64,000 bases of DNA from Anthonomus grandis grandis (GCF_022605725.1 NC_065550.1:5518001-5582000), one strand, 5' to 3'. Shown: positions 10,641 to 22,975, counted from the first letter of the stretch. Translations and numbers: made by a program. Notes: generated by a model from the sequence alone, not told the origin.

Positions 10641-10730
10641 ATTTGAAATAATTTTTGGTTTTATTCCGGACTTTTGGAATATTTTTTGAAATATCCCAGT
10701 CAATCGACCAATAAATAAACTGAAGAATAA
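10640..10730 (+). repeat. Diverged ~75-bp repeat unit, left of the LINE
   Basis: The segment starting TTTTATTCCGGACTTTTG and ending AATAAACTGAAGAATAAAAA resembles two more units at about 19010-19190 and 19190-19380, on the other side of the LINE. The LINE appears to lie inside this repeat. Confidence 0.65.
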
Positions 10731-10731
10731 A

Positions 10732-11630
10732 AATGAATGCCTCAGATATTAAAAAAATTGCCTCCAAAATCCTGGAATATAATAAAAAATTATTTAAATT
10801 TTTATTATGTTAAACAAACGGACGTACAATCTATAAAGGAGAAGTTGACCCGTTATAAAGAGAAAACACAGGAACTCGAAGGTAGGATCTTGGACCTCGA
10901 AAGTGACAAGTTGGTGCTTCAAAAAAAAATAAATAGCCTTGAAGAACATTTTAAGAAAAATCGAATCATTTTATTTGGATTACAAGAAGAAAAGCAGGAG
11001 CGATTAGAAGAAAAAGTTCTGGACGTGTTGACAAAGAACTTGTCAATAAAAATTGGATTACAAAACATTGACAACGTATATAGAATTGGCAAAGACAGAG
11101 GAGTCACTAGACCAGTTATAGTTAGATTCCTTCGTTTTTTGGACAAACAGTTGGCACTAAAAAAGACGCATAGGTTACGAGGCACAGATTTAAGCATTTC
11201 GAACGACTTGACTCACCAACAGCAAAAGGACAACAAAGGATTTTCAGCAAAAATTAGTAAAAATCAATTGTTTGTTGATGAAGATATTTTTACTGTAAAC
11301 GACTTGTTGGAAGGTGACGAGGTAGCTTTATGTGATTTTTTTATTAATAAGAAACAACTATTTCGAAATAGTAGTGCCCCTGCAACGCCAGTTTCACGAA
11401 CCAGGTCTGCTAGTAGAGAAAGTTCATCTCCAACTGTTCAAGTTGCCCCAGTTTCAGTACCTACTACAGTCCAAGTCGATCTAACAAAAAAACCTGAAGA
11501 AAGATCCAAAAATCCAGAGGTTCGCACAAACCAAACTCCAACTGTAGTAAAAGTTGTAACCAAAGCAGCTGCAGGGAAAACAAATTCTAGTTTGGGGAAA
11601 CGTGTGGACAAATCTAGAAACAAATATTAA
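10732..11630 (+). pseudogene. LINE ORF1 (coiled coil plus RNA-binding-like domain)
   Basis: The likely original start is ATG 10732 (MNASDIKKIASKILEYNKKL). After a frame break near 10800 the frame from 10737 continues with a coiled coil (KEKTQELEGRILDLESDKLV, about residues 35-75). Next comes an L1-ORF1-like fold (RIILFGLQEEKQERLEEKVL, VYRIGKDRGVTRPVIVRF, then LSISNDLTHQQQKDNKGF). The last 80 residues are Ser/Pro/Lys-rich and basic, as in nucleic-acid chaperones of LINEs. The role would be binding the element RNA. A pol-type start and one frame break separate it from activity. Confidence 0.78.
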
Positions 11631-11950
11631 ATTAATGATGTGCTGTTCGTTTATGCAAAAAATCAACTTTTTTTTTGTTTTTAGTTTTTAACCTAATAGT
11701 AGTGTTCTTAATAAATAGGATAGTGATTGTTATATATATATTAATATTTTCTGTACGTGTTTATATTAATCTCTATTTGTTTTTTATCGTTCCTTTCTAG
11801 CAAGTATTTATAGTGTACGTCTCTTTTTTTTAACCATCTTTAGGCAAATTTTACCATATTGATTAGTTATTATTTTAGTGAATTAAGTATCTATGTATAG
11901 AGTGAATCAGATCTTTTTTTTATGAGAATTGAGTCTGAAATTTTTTAATT

Positions 11951-12989
11951 ATGAAATTTGCACATTTAAACGTTAGATCTCTATTTACTGGATTTGGCGA
12001 ATTTTCTACTCTGGTCTTACAAAACAATTTTGATGTCGTGGTGGTAACAGAAACTTGGCTGCATGGGGGAATTCCTTCGAAATTATTTGGCATTCCGGGT
12101 TTTAATGTTGTTCGTAAAGATCATTTACATGGTAGAGGAGGCGGGGTGCTGGCTTATATAAGGAATACATTTTCAGTTACTGAGGTTGGCTTTGATTTTG
12201 ATGTAAGTGAAACTACTGAATATTTGTTTTTTAAATTTAAAATTTATGGAAAGGCCTACTGTGTTCGAATATATTACAGGCCACTTTTCAATGCAGGACT
12301 TTTTAAACGATATTGACAACATGTTTTCTTATGTTTGCAGCACTTTTGATAGTGTTATCTGCCTCGGGGACTTTAATATAGACTTTCTGAGAATTCCAAA
12401 TCCAGTTTTATCTTGTTTAGAAACTTATGATTTAATCCAAGTCCTAAGTCAGCCTACAAGAACTGCAGGAACATCTTGTACTCTGATCGATCCGATTTTT
12501 CTTTCAAAAAGTTTTAAGATTAATCTGGTTGGGACGATGAATGCTGACAATATCTCAGACCATAAGTTGTGTTATTGCGATATTTCGTCACCTAAGATAA
12601 AAACTCCTTCAAAAATTATTACATACCGCTGTTTCAGAAACTTTAATTTAGAGCAGTTTAAACATGACCTACTTTCTTTGGACTGGTTTTCAATTATACG
12701 CACGAAAGATATTGATGCAAAAATTAATACCTTAAACTCATTTATTCTTCAATTATTTGATAAACATGCACCAACGAAAACTAGAAAGGTCACAAAGCCC
12801 TTAGCAGATTGGTTAACAGCAAATATTAAAATGCCTATGCGAGACAGGGATAAAGCAGTACAAACATATAAATTGTCGCAAAACAACGCAGACTGGCAAG
12901 CATATAAGCAATTACGCAACTTGACGGTTTCGGCGTTGATTGAAAAGGAAAAAAAAAAAGATGCGCAAATACTGTATAAAATTTCGTGA
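11951..12989 (+). pseudogene. LINE ORF2, endonuclease part, one frameshift
   Basis: ATG 11951 opens KFAHLNVRSLFTGF, followed by VVVTETWLHGGIP and GRGGGVLAYIRN, the standard N-terminus of an APE-type endonuclease. A frameshift near 12280 moves the reading into a second frame with CLGDFNIDFLRI and DNISDHKLCYCD, which carry the catalytic D-x-N and S-D-H residues. The frame is open up to 12985, where the foreign insertion begins (YKIS, then stop). About 320 residues in all. Confidence 0.85.
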
Positions 12990-13791
12990 CCGCAGCAGCC
13001 AGCCGTTCTTTGCTTTATCTAGCGATTTAGAAGCTAAAAGGTGGCGCCCCCATACGTAGGAATGATGAAACTCGCTTGGCAGCCTTGGTATTAAAAATTA
13101 CGAGACATAATATCGCAGAGAAATGGGAGTTTTCGCATTGCGCTATTTCTGTTTGAGGACATATTCGCATATTCCATAGTATAAATTTGGGAGAAAATAT
13201 TGAAAGGTTTAGTTTCATATTTTGTTTTTTTTTCTAATTTTTAAGTATAAAATCTAATAAGTAATATAAGTAATATAATTTTGCTTATTTTTAAAAGTAC
13301 AGTATATTATAGAGTTTGCCTACATTTCGGCAGAACCAGAGGCTGTTATTTTTTATACAAGGTGCAAAAATATACATATGGTAAAGTGTTTTAAGCTTTT
13401 GGGTCTACGGCTTATAAATTAAAAAAAAACCTTGAAAAAAAATTAACCTTAAAAACATATACAGGGTGTTCCGTTGATCATGTTACAAACTTCTATGGCA
13501 GATAGAAAACGTCAAAAGAAAAACAAAAGTTCATATAAACATGGGTCCGGAAAAGCTTCCTCAGGGAGCTAGAGCTCTTTGAAAATAACCTTTACAAACT
13601 AGTTTTTTTTTAATAGCTCTGGAACTACTTTAGCTACCGCAACCAATTTTGGGAGGTAAATTATTGTTAGTACGTTTATTCTTTTGAACCTACTAAATAA
13701 AAAAAATATTTACCAGGGACTTCAGAATCAGGGGAGTATTTGGTAAATTTGGGCCCATTTCTTTAAGACTTTAATTTCTGCCCGTTTGGGT

Positions 13792-13886
13792 ATTAGATTA
13801 TGATGTTCCTATGCTTTTTACATAAAAAAGGTGCTCTTAGTAAAAGTCGGTAAATGGTAAATATCACCGTTTTTGTGAAAATTGAC
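13792..13886 (+). repeat. Left arm of ~90-bp inverted repeat
   Basis: It pairs with 15379-15467 around the transposase. Shared blocks include ATTAGATTATGA, TTTTTACATAAAAAA and GGTGCTCTTAGTAAAAGTCG. Confidence 0.85.
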
Positions 13887-14138
13887 GAAAAGCAAGTTAT
13901 GAGATATAAAAATGAATTACCTATTATTATTAATAAACAATAAAAAAAAATCTGGCCTAAATATAAAATAAATGTTTAAAAAAAGTTAAGGTAGCCACTT
14001 TATTAAATTGGTACTTTACTTTAATTACCTTGAGGCATAAAATGTTTAAATGATTTTAAGTGTAATAAAAAACCAACAAATTAACAATTTTAGAAACGTA
14101 AACAAATTTTATTAAAAATTGGTATTACAAAAATAAAC

Positions 14139-15232
14139 TTAAAATATTAGTTGCTCAAAATGCCGGCCGCCACAATCGATACATTTATTGTATCTACGCA
14201 CCATATTAAGGTTGACGTGGTTAAAAATATCAGGCGTGGTTTGGATTACTTCAGCAGCTGCGGAAATTCTGGCCACCAGGTCTTCTTCTGACTCGACTGG
14301 AGTTTCATATACGAGACTTTTCATATGCCCCCAAAGAAAAAAATCTAAGGGTGTCAAATCTTGTGAGCGCGCTGGCCAGGTGACAGGGCCTCCACGGCCA
14401 ATCCAGCGCCTTCCAAAATTTTCATTTATAAACTCGCGGACAATAAGTGGAAAATGAGCTGGCGCTCCATCGTGTTGTAGCCATAAGTTCTGTCGTATAT
14501 TTAGGGGCAGATCATCTAATAGTTCTGGCAGTACATTTCTTAAAAAAATTAAATAAATATTTCCCGTTAAACGAGGAGGCAACATAATTGGACCAATTAA
14601 GCGTTCTCCAAAAATGCCGGCCCACAAATGACCGAAAACTTATGTTGATAGCTGCTAAAATGAATACCATGGGTATTCATCATCCACCAAGGGTTTTCCT
14701 CATTTCACACATGATTATTCTTAGAATTAAAAATGCCTTCTTTTGTAAATAAAGCCTTGTCAGTAAAAAGGACATATTTTGGAAATTGAGATTCTTCTGT
14801 ACACCAGTCAAGAAACCAATGGCAAAAATTCACGCGGGGCATAAAATCATTGGGTCCTAATGATTCCACCTTTTGCAGGTAGTAGGGCCGAAGAAGCTTT
14901 TCATTAACAACGTTCCATATCCTAACATGATTTACATGCATCGCGTCAGCAACTGCTCGAGTATTTACTGATGGGTTATCTTCAAATCGCTGAAGCACTT
15001 CTTCTTCAAAATCTGGGTTTCGGATGTTCCTTTGCGCGCCATTATCTTGGCGTTTTATTTTAATAGAGCCAGTCTCCCTGTGCCGTTGATTGACCCTTTC
15101 AAAAAGTGTGTGAGCTGGGATTCGCCTTTCGGGAAACCACTCTTCATATAGTCTAGAAGCAGCTCTACCATTACATCGAACTTCCCCATAAATGAAAAGC
15201 ATATCGGCGTATTCAGCAAAAGTGTAATCCAT
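14139..15232 (-). pseudogene. Mariner-type transposase, stop plus frameshift
   Basis: From ATG 15232 the minus strand encodes MDYTFAEYADMLFIYGEVRC, the N-terminal domain with the R-L-Y-x-E-x-F-P-x-R-x-I-P signature often labelled DUF4817. A helix-turn-helix region follows (VNTRAVADAMHVNHVRIWNV). The catalytic domain opens with YVLFTDKALF, where the usual FTDE Glu is replaced by Lys. A TGA replaces Trp after NNHV (about 14703), and a frameshift near 14635 follows. The second frame gives MWAGIFGERLIGP, QHDGAPAHF (second Asp) and RSQDLTPLDFFLWGHMKSLV (third Asp of a DDxD triad), ending at 14139. The fold is Tc1/mariner; the copy is dead. Confidence 0.85.
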
Positions 15233-15378
15233 TACTTAACCGTAATAAAAAGGGAATTAATATCATGTAAAAAGTACTGACTGACAAATTTTAAAAAATA
15301 CTGACAGTGGCAATGAATTAGCATTATTATTATTATTAAAATAATTAATTCAAGATACAGCATCTTAGTTTGGTTTTA

Positions 15379-15467
15379 GTCAATTTCCACAAAAACGGTG
15401 ATATTTACCGACTTTTACTAAGAGCACCTTTTTTTATGTAAAAAGTATAGGAACTTCATAATCTAAT
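15379..15467 (-). repeat. Right arm of ~90-bp inverted repeat
   Basis: It is the reverse complement of 13792-13886 apart from a 7-bp indel and a few substitutions. Confidence 0.85.
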
Positions 15468-15734
15468 GTCCAAACCATGTTGGGGCAGAATTAGTGTTGG
15501 GCAGAATAGGGCAATTACCAATACCCAAGAAAATAATTGATTTCAAAAATACATAAGCAACATATATACATAACCCAAAAAAATCCAACCCTATATATCC
15601 AACCAAAGAAAATGGTAAAATTGGATTATTTTTGGGTTAATATTCTGGTTTGATAAATAGCATCATATTTCTTAAATTGCCCGGGCATTGGGCATTATGA
15701 ATAATCGCCATGTAATTACATTGTTCATAACATA

Positions 15735-16263
15735 CGAGGACCGTCCCACTTCAGTTGGCCCAATTGAAAACTCTTAATAATTTCTGTTTAAACCCCCAAA
15801 AAAAAAAGACAAATTTTATAGTATTATATAGTTTTAAACAAATAATAAGCTTTACTTACTCTATAAACACAACAAAATGGGAAAGTAAACTCATTTATAT
15901 TGAACATATATTTATTTTTTAAAACAGTCGCAATTCTTTGAGGCATGGGGTTTATTAAGTTCTGATACTACCCGTGATCAAAACCATCCCAAATTTTTTG
16001 CTAGTGGATTTCAGACCTAATGAATAGAACCCTTGTATATGCCTAAAGAGTTAAAATAAAATAAAAAATAGAAACAAGAAATTTATTTCTATTATTTAAA
16101 ATATGATTCAAAAATTTATCAATCAACCAAAATCTAATTTTAGAGATAACACATAATGTTTATATGAGATACTTTTTGGTATTGTAATATTGTGGAATAT
16201 TCGATAAAAGAATAATAAATTAATTTTTTACTAAGCGGGCCAACTGAAATAAGACGGGGCTCG
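15735..16263. mobile_element. MITE with TA duplication (mariner-like ends)
   Basis: The left end CGAGGACCGTCCCACTTC mirrors the right end GAAATAAGACGGGGCTCG, and both contain CAGTTGGCCC or its complement. TA lies directly outside at 15733-15734 and 16264-16265. The 529 bp hold no ORF. Confidence 0.8.
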
Positions 16264-16269
16264 TATATA

Positions 16270-16769
16270 TTTTTAGCAGAAAATTTTACATAACAAAATA
16301 ATCATAAATAAATGATAGTAAAAGTATTTACATATAAAGATTATTTAAACAATCTTTATCAATATTTTTTATTTTATTTGTTTAAACATTGACTGAAGAG
16401 GCAAGATTTAATTTTCAGTCATTGATTAGATACGATATGTATTTTGCTATGCGGCTTCTTAGAAGTTTGTTTTTATCTCGTTTGCTGGTATTTTTCAGTT
16501 TCCCATTAAAAAACTAAAAGAATTTTCAAAAAACTAAGTGAATTGTTTTTTCTCTTCCTAGTATTAGTACATCCCCGATAAGCACACTCGTTAATTTTGC
16601 TTGAATTTGACATAATTCAAAACAATAATAATACAAAATAATACGCCAAACATGCAAAAACTCCCTTAGACGATGCTGGCGAGCTCCGCTAAACAATAAT
16701 GAGACACAAACGGCAAAAAGATTTCCGCGCGCGTTTGAGCGTGGCGCCATCTAACCGCCGCGCGCTTTT
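16270..16769. other. Right part of the composite insertion, no gene
   Basis: AT-rich sequence turns GC-rich near 16680-16765 (GCGCGCG runs) just before the LINE resumes. I see no coding signal. Confidence 0.4.
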
Positions 16770-16781
16770 TGGGTCACGTTT

Positions 16782-18616
16782 TTGCCCGTAAATATGCGTA
16801 TCTTCTCGCCTCTTCAATCAACGGTTTCGGCCATTAGGAGGGAAACACAACAATATCTAAATTTTATATCGGCACAAAACAACCCACGAAGAAATGCATT
16901 AAGTAACCTCAATATTCATGTCAATAATAAAAATAGCAAAGACTTACCGCAAAATTTATCGGATCCTAACCTTATTAATAACTATTTTGCCCAGATTTTT
17001 CAAAACTTAAGTAATGACTGTCAAAATGGAATACATTTTTATAGTTCCAATAAATTTAAGAATGATTTACTTAATTTTTCTTTTACGATGTGTACAAAAC
17101 AAGAAGTCCATGAAATACTACTTAATTTAAAAAAAAATTCTGTGGGCTCTGACTACATTTCTCTGCGTATGCTTAAATATTGTATCCCTCACATTGAAAT
17201 CTGTATAGTGCATATTATTAATTGCTGTTTTGAAAAGAAATATTTTCCTCCTATTTGGAAAAATGCAAAGGGCATACCTTTACCTAAATCTAACGATCCA
17301 AAAAACTTTTCCGACTTACGTATAATAAATATTTTACCTGCCTTATCAAAAATGTTTGAAAAGGTTCTATATACCAGCAAATCCTAAAATTCTGCAATGA
17401 CAACGAAATTATACCAGTTAGCCAATGTGGGTTCCGACAAGGTTTCAGCACCTCAACTGCTTTGGCAAAAGTAACTAATGATATCTTCGAGGCTTATGAT
17501 AAGGGATTTGCAACTCTGCTTATTTTGTTAGACTATTCGAAGGTGTTTGATACAATAAATCATCAGCTCCTTATTGCTAAACTTAAATATTATGGTTTCG
17601 AATCGTCAGCATTACAATTAGTAAATTCTTATCTATCAGAAAGAACCCAGAGCATATTTTATAAAGGCAACTTTTCCGATAGGATTGATATTTTAACTGG
17701 AGTCCCACAAGGATCTATTTTGGGCCCACTGTTATTTATAATTTATACGTCTGACTTACTCGCTTCCTTAAAACATTGTAAAAAGGTTACCTATGCTGAT
17801 GACACACAACTGTACATTTCATTCAAACCTGATGAATATAGAATTGTTAATGACTTAGTAAATCAAGAATTAGACATTATTCAGCATTTGCCAACTGAGC
17901 ATAATCTAACATTAAACTCTTCTAAATCTAACGTAATGTTGTTTGCAAATAAAAAAAAATCAGTATTTCTAAAGAATAATATTAATATTTCTATTAATCA
18001 AGTGCCACTTAACTTTGTTGAGGTGACTCGTAACTTGGGCTTGATAATGGACTCTCAGCTAAGATTTGAACATCACGTTGCAGACATGAGAAAAAAAGCA
18101 TTTTACAACTTAAAACTGCTTTACGCAAATCGTAAATATCTCAATAAAAATCTTGCAAAAATGCTATCTGAATCACTAGTACTATCAAGATTCAGCTATT
18201 GTGATTTTATTTACTTTCCATGTCTTACCTATATTGAAAAAAATAAGATACAAGTCATGCAAAATGCCTGTTGCAGACTGATATTTGGCTTGAGTAGACG
18301 TCATCATATATCACATAAGGTTAACCAGCTTAAATGGCTCAGAATGGAAAATCGTTGGAGACTTCATTTGGGTAGTTTTTTACATAAGACCATGAATGTA
18401 TTAATAAATAGTACTCAGTTAGATTGTCTTTTTCTTACTAGGTCTGCAGTTCACAATATTAACATTAGGCGCAAACATAAATACACAATTCCCAAATTCC
18501 GTACTTCCGTTTTTAGAAAATCGTTTGCGTATAATTCAGTTACTTTGCTTAACTTATTACCTGAGAAATTTTATTTGCTGAACAACTTGGCTAAAATAAA
18601 AGTTTTGTTTCTTTAA
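16782..18616 (+). pseudogene. LINE ORF2, reverse transcriptase part, one frameshift
   Basis: The first frame (to about 17370) gives LNIHVNNKNSKDLPQNLSDP and then FPPIWKNAKGIPLPKSNDPK, the linker and RT fingers. After one frameshift the second frame is open from about 17371 to 18616. It contains QCGFRQGFSTSTALAK, LLDYSKVFDTINHQLL, TGVPQGSILGPLLF and TYADDTQLYIS, then the thumb and C-terminal region. The YADD catalytic site is intact. The first 40 codons next to the insertion junction do not align well with the family, so some sequence may be lost there. Confidence 0.85.
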
Positions 18617-19009
18617 TTTCTCAAAGCTTTAACTGACTATTAACAATATTTGGATAATATGATTCGATAATTATGTTTCTGTTGCCATCAAAATAAAAAT
18701 AAAAGTAAAAAAAAAGAAAGGAAAAAAAGGAAAAAATGAAAATAAAAAAATTTAAAAATTTTGATGATTATTTTTTCTTTTTTACAATGGTGAAATATGT
18801 TTTAAAATGTTATTACGTTAGCTAGTGTAAGGGTACCTGTATTTTTCTGTTTTTTTTTTTTGAATGTGTGTATTTTATCTAATAATGAGTTTTTTATAAG
18901 ATTGTTTCTATTCTTCTCAATTTTTGTGGTTATGTAGAATAGCAGTGTTGCTAGACTTCGCCATAAACTTGTATAGTTTTTCAAATAAAGGCAGATTTAT
19001 TTATTTATT

Positions 19010-19380
19010 TTATTTTAATCAATGATTATTTTAATTTCCAGAAATTTTGATTTTATTCCACGCTTTTGAAATATTGCAGGCATGTGAAATTTGAATAAAC
19101 TGAAGAATAAAAATTATTTCAAATGCTTGGAATAATAAAAAATGCTTCCAAAAGAGTGAAGTAACATGTAAAATAATTCATATTAATCAATGATTATTTT
19201 TATATTCCATAGACATCAAATAATAATAAAATAATTTTATTTTATTCTACGCTTTTGAGTTCATTATACCCTTTTGGAATATTTTTTTAAATATTCCAGG
19301 CAACTATAATTTAAATAAACTTAAGATTAAACATTATATAACTTCAAATATGGTGGTTTAAAATAAAAAACCGGATAGGA
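19010..19380 (+). repeat. Two diverged tandem units right of the LINE
   Basis: Each unit contains ATCAATGATTATTTT, then TTTTATTC(C/T)ACGCTTTTGA and AATAAACT(G/T)AAGA. The same string occurs left of the LINE at 10640-10730. Confidence 0.65.
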
Positions 19381-19389
19381 AAACTTTAC

Positions 19390-21730
19390 TAAACACACTT
19401 CCTTTCAGCAAAATATGAACAAGTCATGTTACAAGCAAAAGAAACCTCATGTTACAATAAAAATCGCTAAGAATATAACAATTACGATTGATCATCTTTT
19501 ATCATGTAAATATTGCAGCTATGTAGTGTCTGAGTCTGATGATGATAAGAGAACTCACCAAAATGCATTACTTTAAAAAAAAAAGTTGGCATTTTCATTT
19601 GTGGAAAAAAATCTTCCCACGCTTTCTAACCCAATAGTGCAACCTCGGAAGAAAAATAACAACATTCTTTAGAAAAAACGCAATATTCCATATGGAATTC
19701 TTTCGACAAAAAAGTCGCAAACATAAACCCCAGCCATACTTTCACCTGCAAGTGTATAATTGAAATTCACGTGTATAATTGAAATTCAGCGATATTTACG
19801 GAAGTCTTTATTGAAACGCATAGAGAATCCTTTAATTTGGTGGAAAATTTAGAGAGTTGTAATTTTCCATATATTAGTGCACTTGTCAAATCAAAGTTTG
19901 GAATAATCGCCACAACACAAATAATAAGGGATCGCCTTAATCGATTATCTCTTGCACAGGTAAAAAATATTCTATTTAATAATCAAAACAATAATTTATA
20001 ATTTAAATTTCAAGTTGTTAAAACAAGGTCTGACTTATTAAGTTTGTATTTGCATTTAAATATTTTCATTGATTCTTAAAGATAAGCAAGTGCTGCAATA
20101 ACATTTAATTAAGAAAATAAGCTTATTTACCATTTAACGATATCCTAACTAACGGAATTTATTACTGTAACTCCAAGAATCAACAATAAACACTTTTTTA
20201 CCTACAAAACAAATTAAACAACTGCTACCCAGTTAATAAATAACTGAAACAAATAACATTATTACTTTCGATTCTAACTTGGCAATACTGTTGTCGAAAC
20301 TCCAAGTATTTTAGAGCCAAGTCCATAGAACAGTAAAGTGTATATTAGGCCTGTTATTTGTATACCTGAATTTGTATGAAATACTAAAACTACAGAAAAA
20401 TATGAAGTGCCAAAAATGTATATCGCTGATCTAATAGTATGTTTAATCAGCGATTAACCTTATTTTTAATAAAACATTTAATGCCCTAAAAAGACCTGGA
20501 ACTTTAAAATTGAATAGTAGGCTGCGATCACAGGCGAAATGAGATCGCTTCAGAGATTAATACTTCTTAGATAGGATAGGAAACTCCCATAACAGCCAAT
20601 AGATCACTGAACCGTCGATTGAATGTCGAGGAGTAGTACTAACCGAAAACGAAAATGAGTTTGTGACGTCGTAGTAGCGTGAAATTTGAACGTTAATGGC
20701 TCCAAATGTCAATTTTGTTCTACTATACCATACGCTTAAAATTAGTGGGAAATGTTTGTAAAAATTGTCGTTCTTTCGAAAACTATAGTACGCAAATGAA
20801 AAAAAGTGTTAAATTGGGACTTTTTCTTGTCTCCATATTAAGCAGTCCTCCATATATCACTTTTTCTATTTGCGGACTATAATTTCTAAGGACCCATACA
20901 TTTCCTACTAGATACATAGGTCTTGGTTTTAGAAATTAAACAAAACATATTTACACATGTATTACCATATTATAAAAAGAGATTATAGCAAAAATTCACA
21001 AGTTCTACAATGAAATATAACAGTTACACACACTTGTTAAAACATGAAATAAAATATAAAAATTCGTCCAAATTCCACAACGTATAAACTTACAAGTTAA
21101 TTTAATTAAGAAGTTGTATAAAGAGCAAGGTTTCCAAATTAGAATTTATACAAGGTGTTGCGAAGGGTTATAGCAAATCTATAAAGCCTATAAAAATGTA
21201 ATAAAATCGCCAAGGAATTACTAGTAATGTTCCTTAGTAAATATTATAAATTATAATAACTATCAACAACTTAGCAATGAAAGAGGCAATAAGTAAATAT
21301 TTTAAAAGTAGCATTTACACAAGTTAACATTTTTCCATTTGCCTTTGAAAATTTCATAGACTCTCAAGATTTGTATAGAATCCAAAGTTTTGCTCATGTA
21401 AGTTTCATTGAGGTTGTCAAAAAGTCTATACAGAAACAAGATGAATTCTGCTACGTACCTACCGTCCTCACTGGATAATTTATTTTGGTCTTCAATGTCT
21501 AGAAATAGATAGGTAACATAAAAACATTGCTTTTCAATGTTATAAGGAAGTATTAATTTTTAAAATCAATCAAGAAGATAACATCTTACCCCATTTTGCC
21601 ATATTGTCCATCTAGGATCCTACGGTATTACTAAAGACCTGGGTGCAGTTTTTAACTTTCAATCTATCAGTATATTCTGTTGTCGGCTGCTGCTCTATAT
21701 GTGATGAAAATGGAATGAGCAAATGGTGGT
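19390..21730. other. Intergenic stretch, largely unrecognised
   Basis: There is no long ORF. A plus-strand piece at about 19790-19965 reads NLVENLESCNFPYISALV and then a few residues ending RLNRLSLAQ followed by gtaaaa. This is reminiscent of a decayed hAT dimerisation domain, but the match is weak. The remaining sequence from 20000 shows nothing I can name. Confidence 0.35.
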
Positions 21731-21734
21731 AGAC

Positions 21735-22975
21735 ATATTTTTGGAAGAAAAACGTTAGTTGATATTTCTAGGCAGTTTCTTTTGCCAAAATACAGTGTTT
21801 CTAGAATAATTAACCGATGCAATGAATAGAAGAATAAAGAGGATTAGATAAAGAGATCTGTGGCTGTTAAGACTAAGAATAATTGCTGAAATTACTACTA
21901 GAAGTAAGTGCAAGGACTGTCCAACGGAGATTCGTTGAAGCAAAGCTTTACAGTAGACGTCCAGCGAAAATAAACTACTGATTTCCGAAAAAAATCATCG
22001 TGCGAGGCTGAGACGTGTTTGCACATCGTCTTTAAAACTAGATAGTTCAAGTTTGGAAAAAAATATTCAGCGACGAAACTCGTTATTAAAAGAATAGGTT
22101 TATCGGTATATTTCGTAAGACAGGAAGCAGAACAAGTAAAAATGGTACCTGCCGATACGTGTTTCTGCTTTTTTCGCTTCTTCAGGATAGGGTAACCAGA
22201 GAACCAAAGGAAAAAAGTAAAAGAAAAAAGCTTATGGGATCACGAACAGGTGCAAAAAAGTTTAGTTGTAATCAGCTTTATTAACTCCGGTTTTGAAGCA
22301 AAACTACAGCATCCACACTAAGGAAGCATAAGCTACATGTATGATACAATCTTAACCCGAGTCGAAAATAAAAAAATTAGAGATACCACGGAAGAGTTAA
22401 ATAGCAAAAGAATAGGTTTACCGGGATACTCCCTTTCCGTAAGACGGAAAGCAGAACAAATAAAGATGGTACCTTCCGACACGTGTTTCTGCTTCTTGGA
22501 TTCTTCAGAACAGGGCAACCAGAGTACCAAAGGAATTTATTCATGTAATCATCTTTATTAACTCCGGTTTTGGAGCAAAAATACAGCATTCACACTAAGG
22601 AAGCATAAGCTATCTATGTGATACAACCTTAACCTTAACTTTACTTGTTCTGCTTCCCATCTTACGGAGTATCCCAATAAACTTATTCTTTTGCTACTTA
22701 ACTCTCCGTGCTATCTTTCATTTTTTGAAACTCGTTATTATAAATGTTTAATTTCTATGGAATGAGACGTGTTAGGCATCCAGTAGTAGGTTCCGACCAA
22801 AGTACATTATACCAACAATAAAGCACGGAAGGGATACTGCGTTTTATGGGCTTGCTTTTCCGAAGTCCATTGCACTTCATAGACAGGAATATCGATCGAT
22901 TGGTATACAAAAAGATTTTTTATTTCATAAAAATTGCTTTACTTTTGTCTGATAGTGTATGTCAATATTTAAATA
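21735..22975 (+). pseudogene. Tc1-type transposase relic with a 638-bp insertion
   Basis: Across shifting plus-strand frames the order of Tc1 motifs is preserved. KYSVSRIINRCNE (about 21790) is the HTH end, LLISEKNHRARLRRVC (about 21980) precedes the catalytic domain, and the first Asp region (S-D-E-T-R-Y) lies at the insertion point. After the insertion a segment reads GYCVLWACFSEVHCTS (about 22835), like the Tc1 GSVMVWACFS motif. Many stops and frame shifts are present. Ends were not defined. Confidence 0.65.
22089..22726. mobile_element. 638-bp insertion with 14-bp target duplication
   Basis: GAAACTCGTTATTA occurs at 22075-22088 and again at 22727-22740, exactly bounding the insert in the Tc1 relic. 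Inside are two direct copies (about 22089-22340 and 22400-22610) of a unit with AAAAGAATAGG and AGCAGAACAA motifs, and an inverted partial copy at about 22640-22715. It has no ORF. It may be a non-autonomous foldback element or a SINE-like copy. Confidence 0.75.

Larger units (their letters stand above)
13462..15467 (-). mobile_element. Mariner-type element (DUF4817-like transposase), partial
   Basis: The left outer end begins CAGGGTGTTCCGTTGATC after TA at 13460-13461. Inside it, long inverted repeats (13792-13886 and 15379-15467, about 90 bp, one 7-bp indel) bracket the transposase. The outer right end was not found. A related element lies at 61890-63745. Confidence 0.75.
12986..16769. mobile_element. 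3.8-kb insertion in the LINE, composite
   Basis: The LINE reading stops at 12985 and resumes near 16770. The inserted block begins CGTGACC and ends GGTCACG. It has GGCGCC motifs 40-60 bp inside both ends, suggesting a DNA element with short inverted ends. It contains a mariner-type element (13462-15467) and a TA-flanked MITE (15735-16263), which look like later insertions. No ORF for the outer element remains. Exact ends and target duplication are uncertain. Confidence 0.55.
10731..19006 (+). mobile_element. LINE (family 5), near full length, split by a 3.8-kb insertion
   Basis: The element has an ORF1, an endonuclease and an RT in order on the plus strand and ends in AATAAAGGCAGA followed by TTTA repeats (18985-19006). 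The two parts are 10731-12985 and 16770-19006. The middle is foreign DNA (12986-16769). Without it the element would be about 4.5 kb, close to a complete CR1/Jockey-type LINE. Several frameshifts are present, so it is inactive. The RT core is the best preserved piece. Confidence 0.85.

Noticed and set aside
22337..22589. Short ORFs on both strands
   Set aside because: They lie in the non-coding inserted repeat with the 14-bp duplication.
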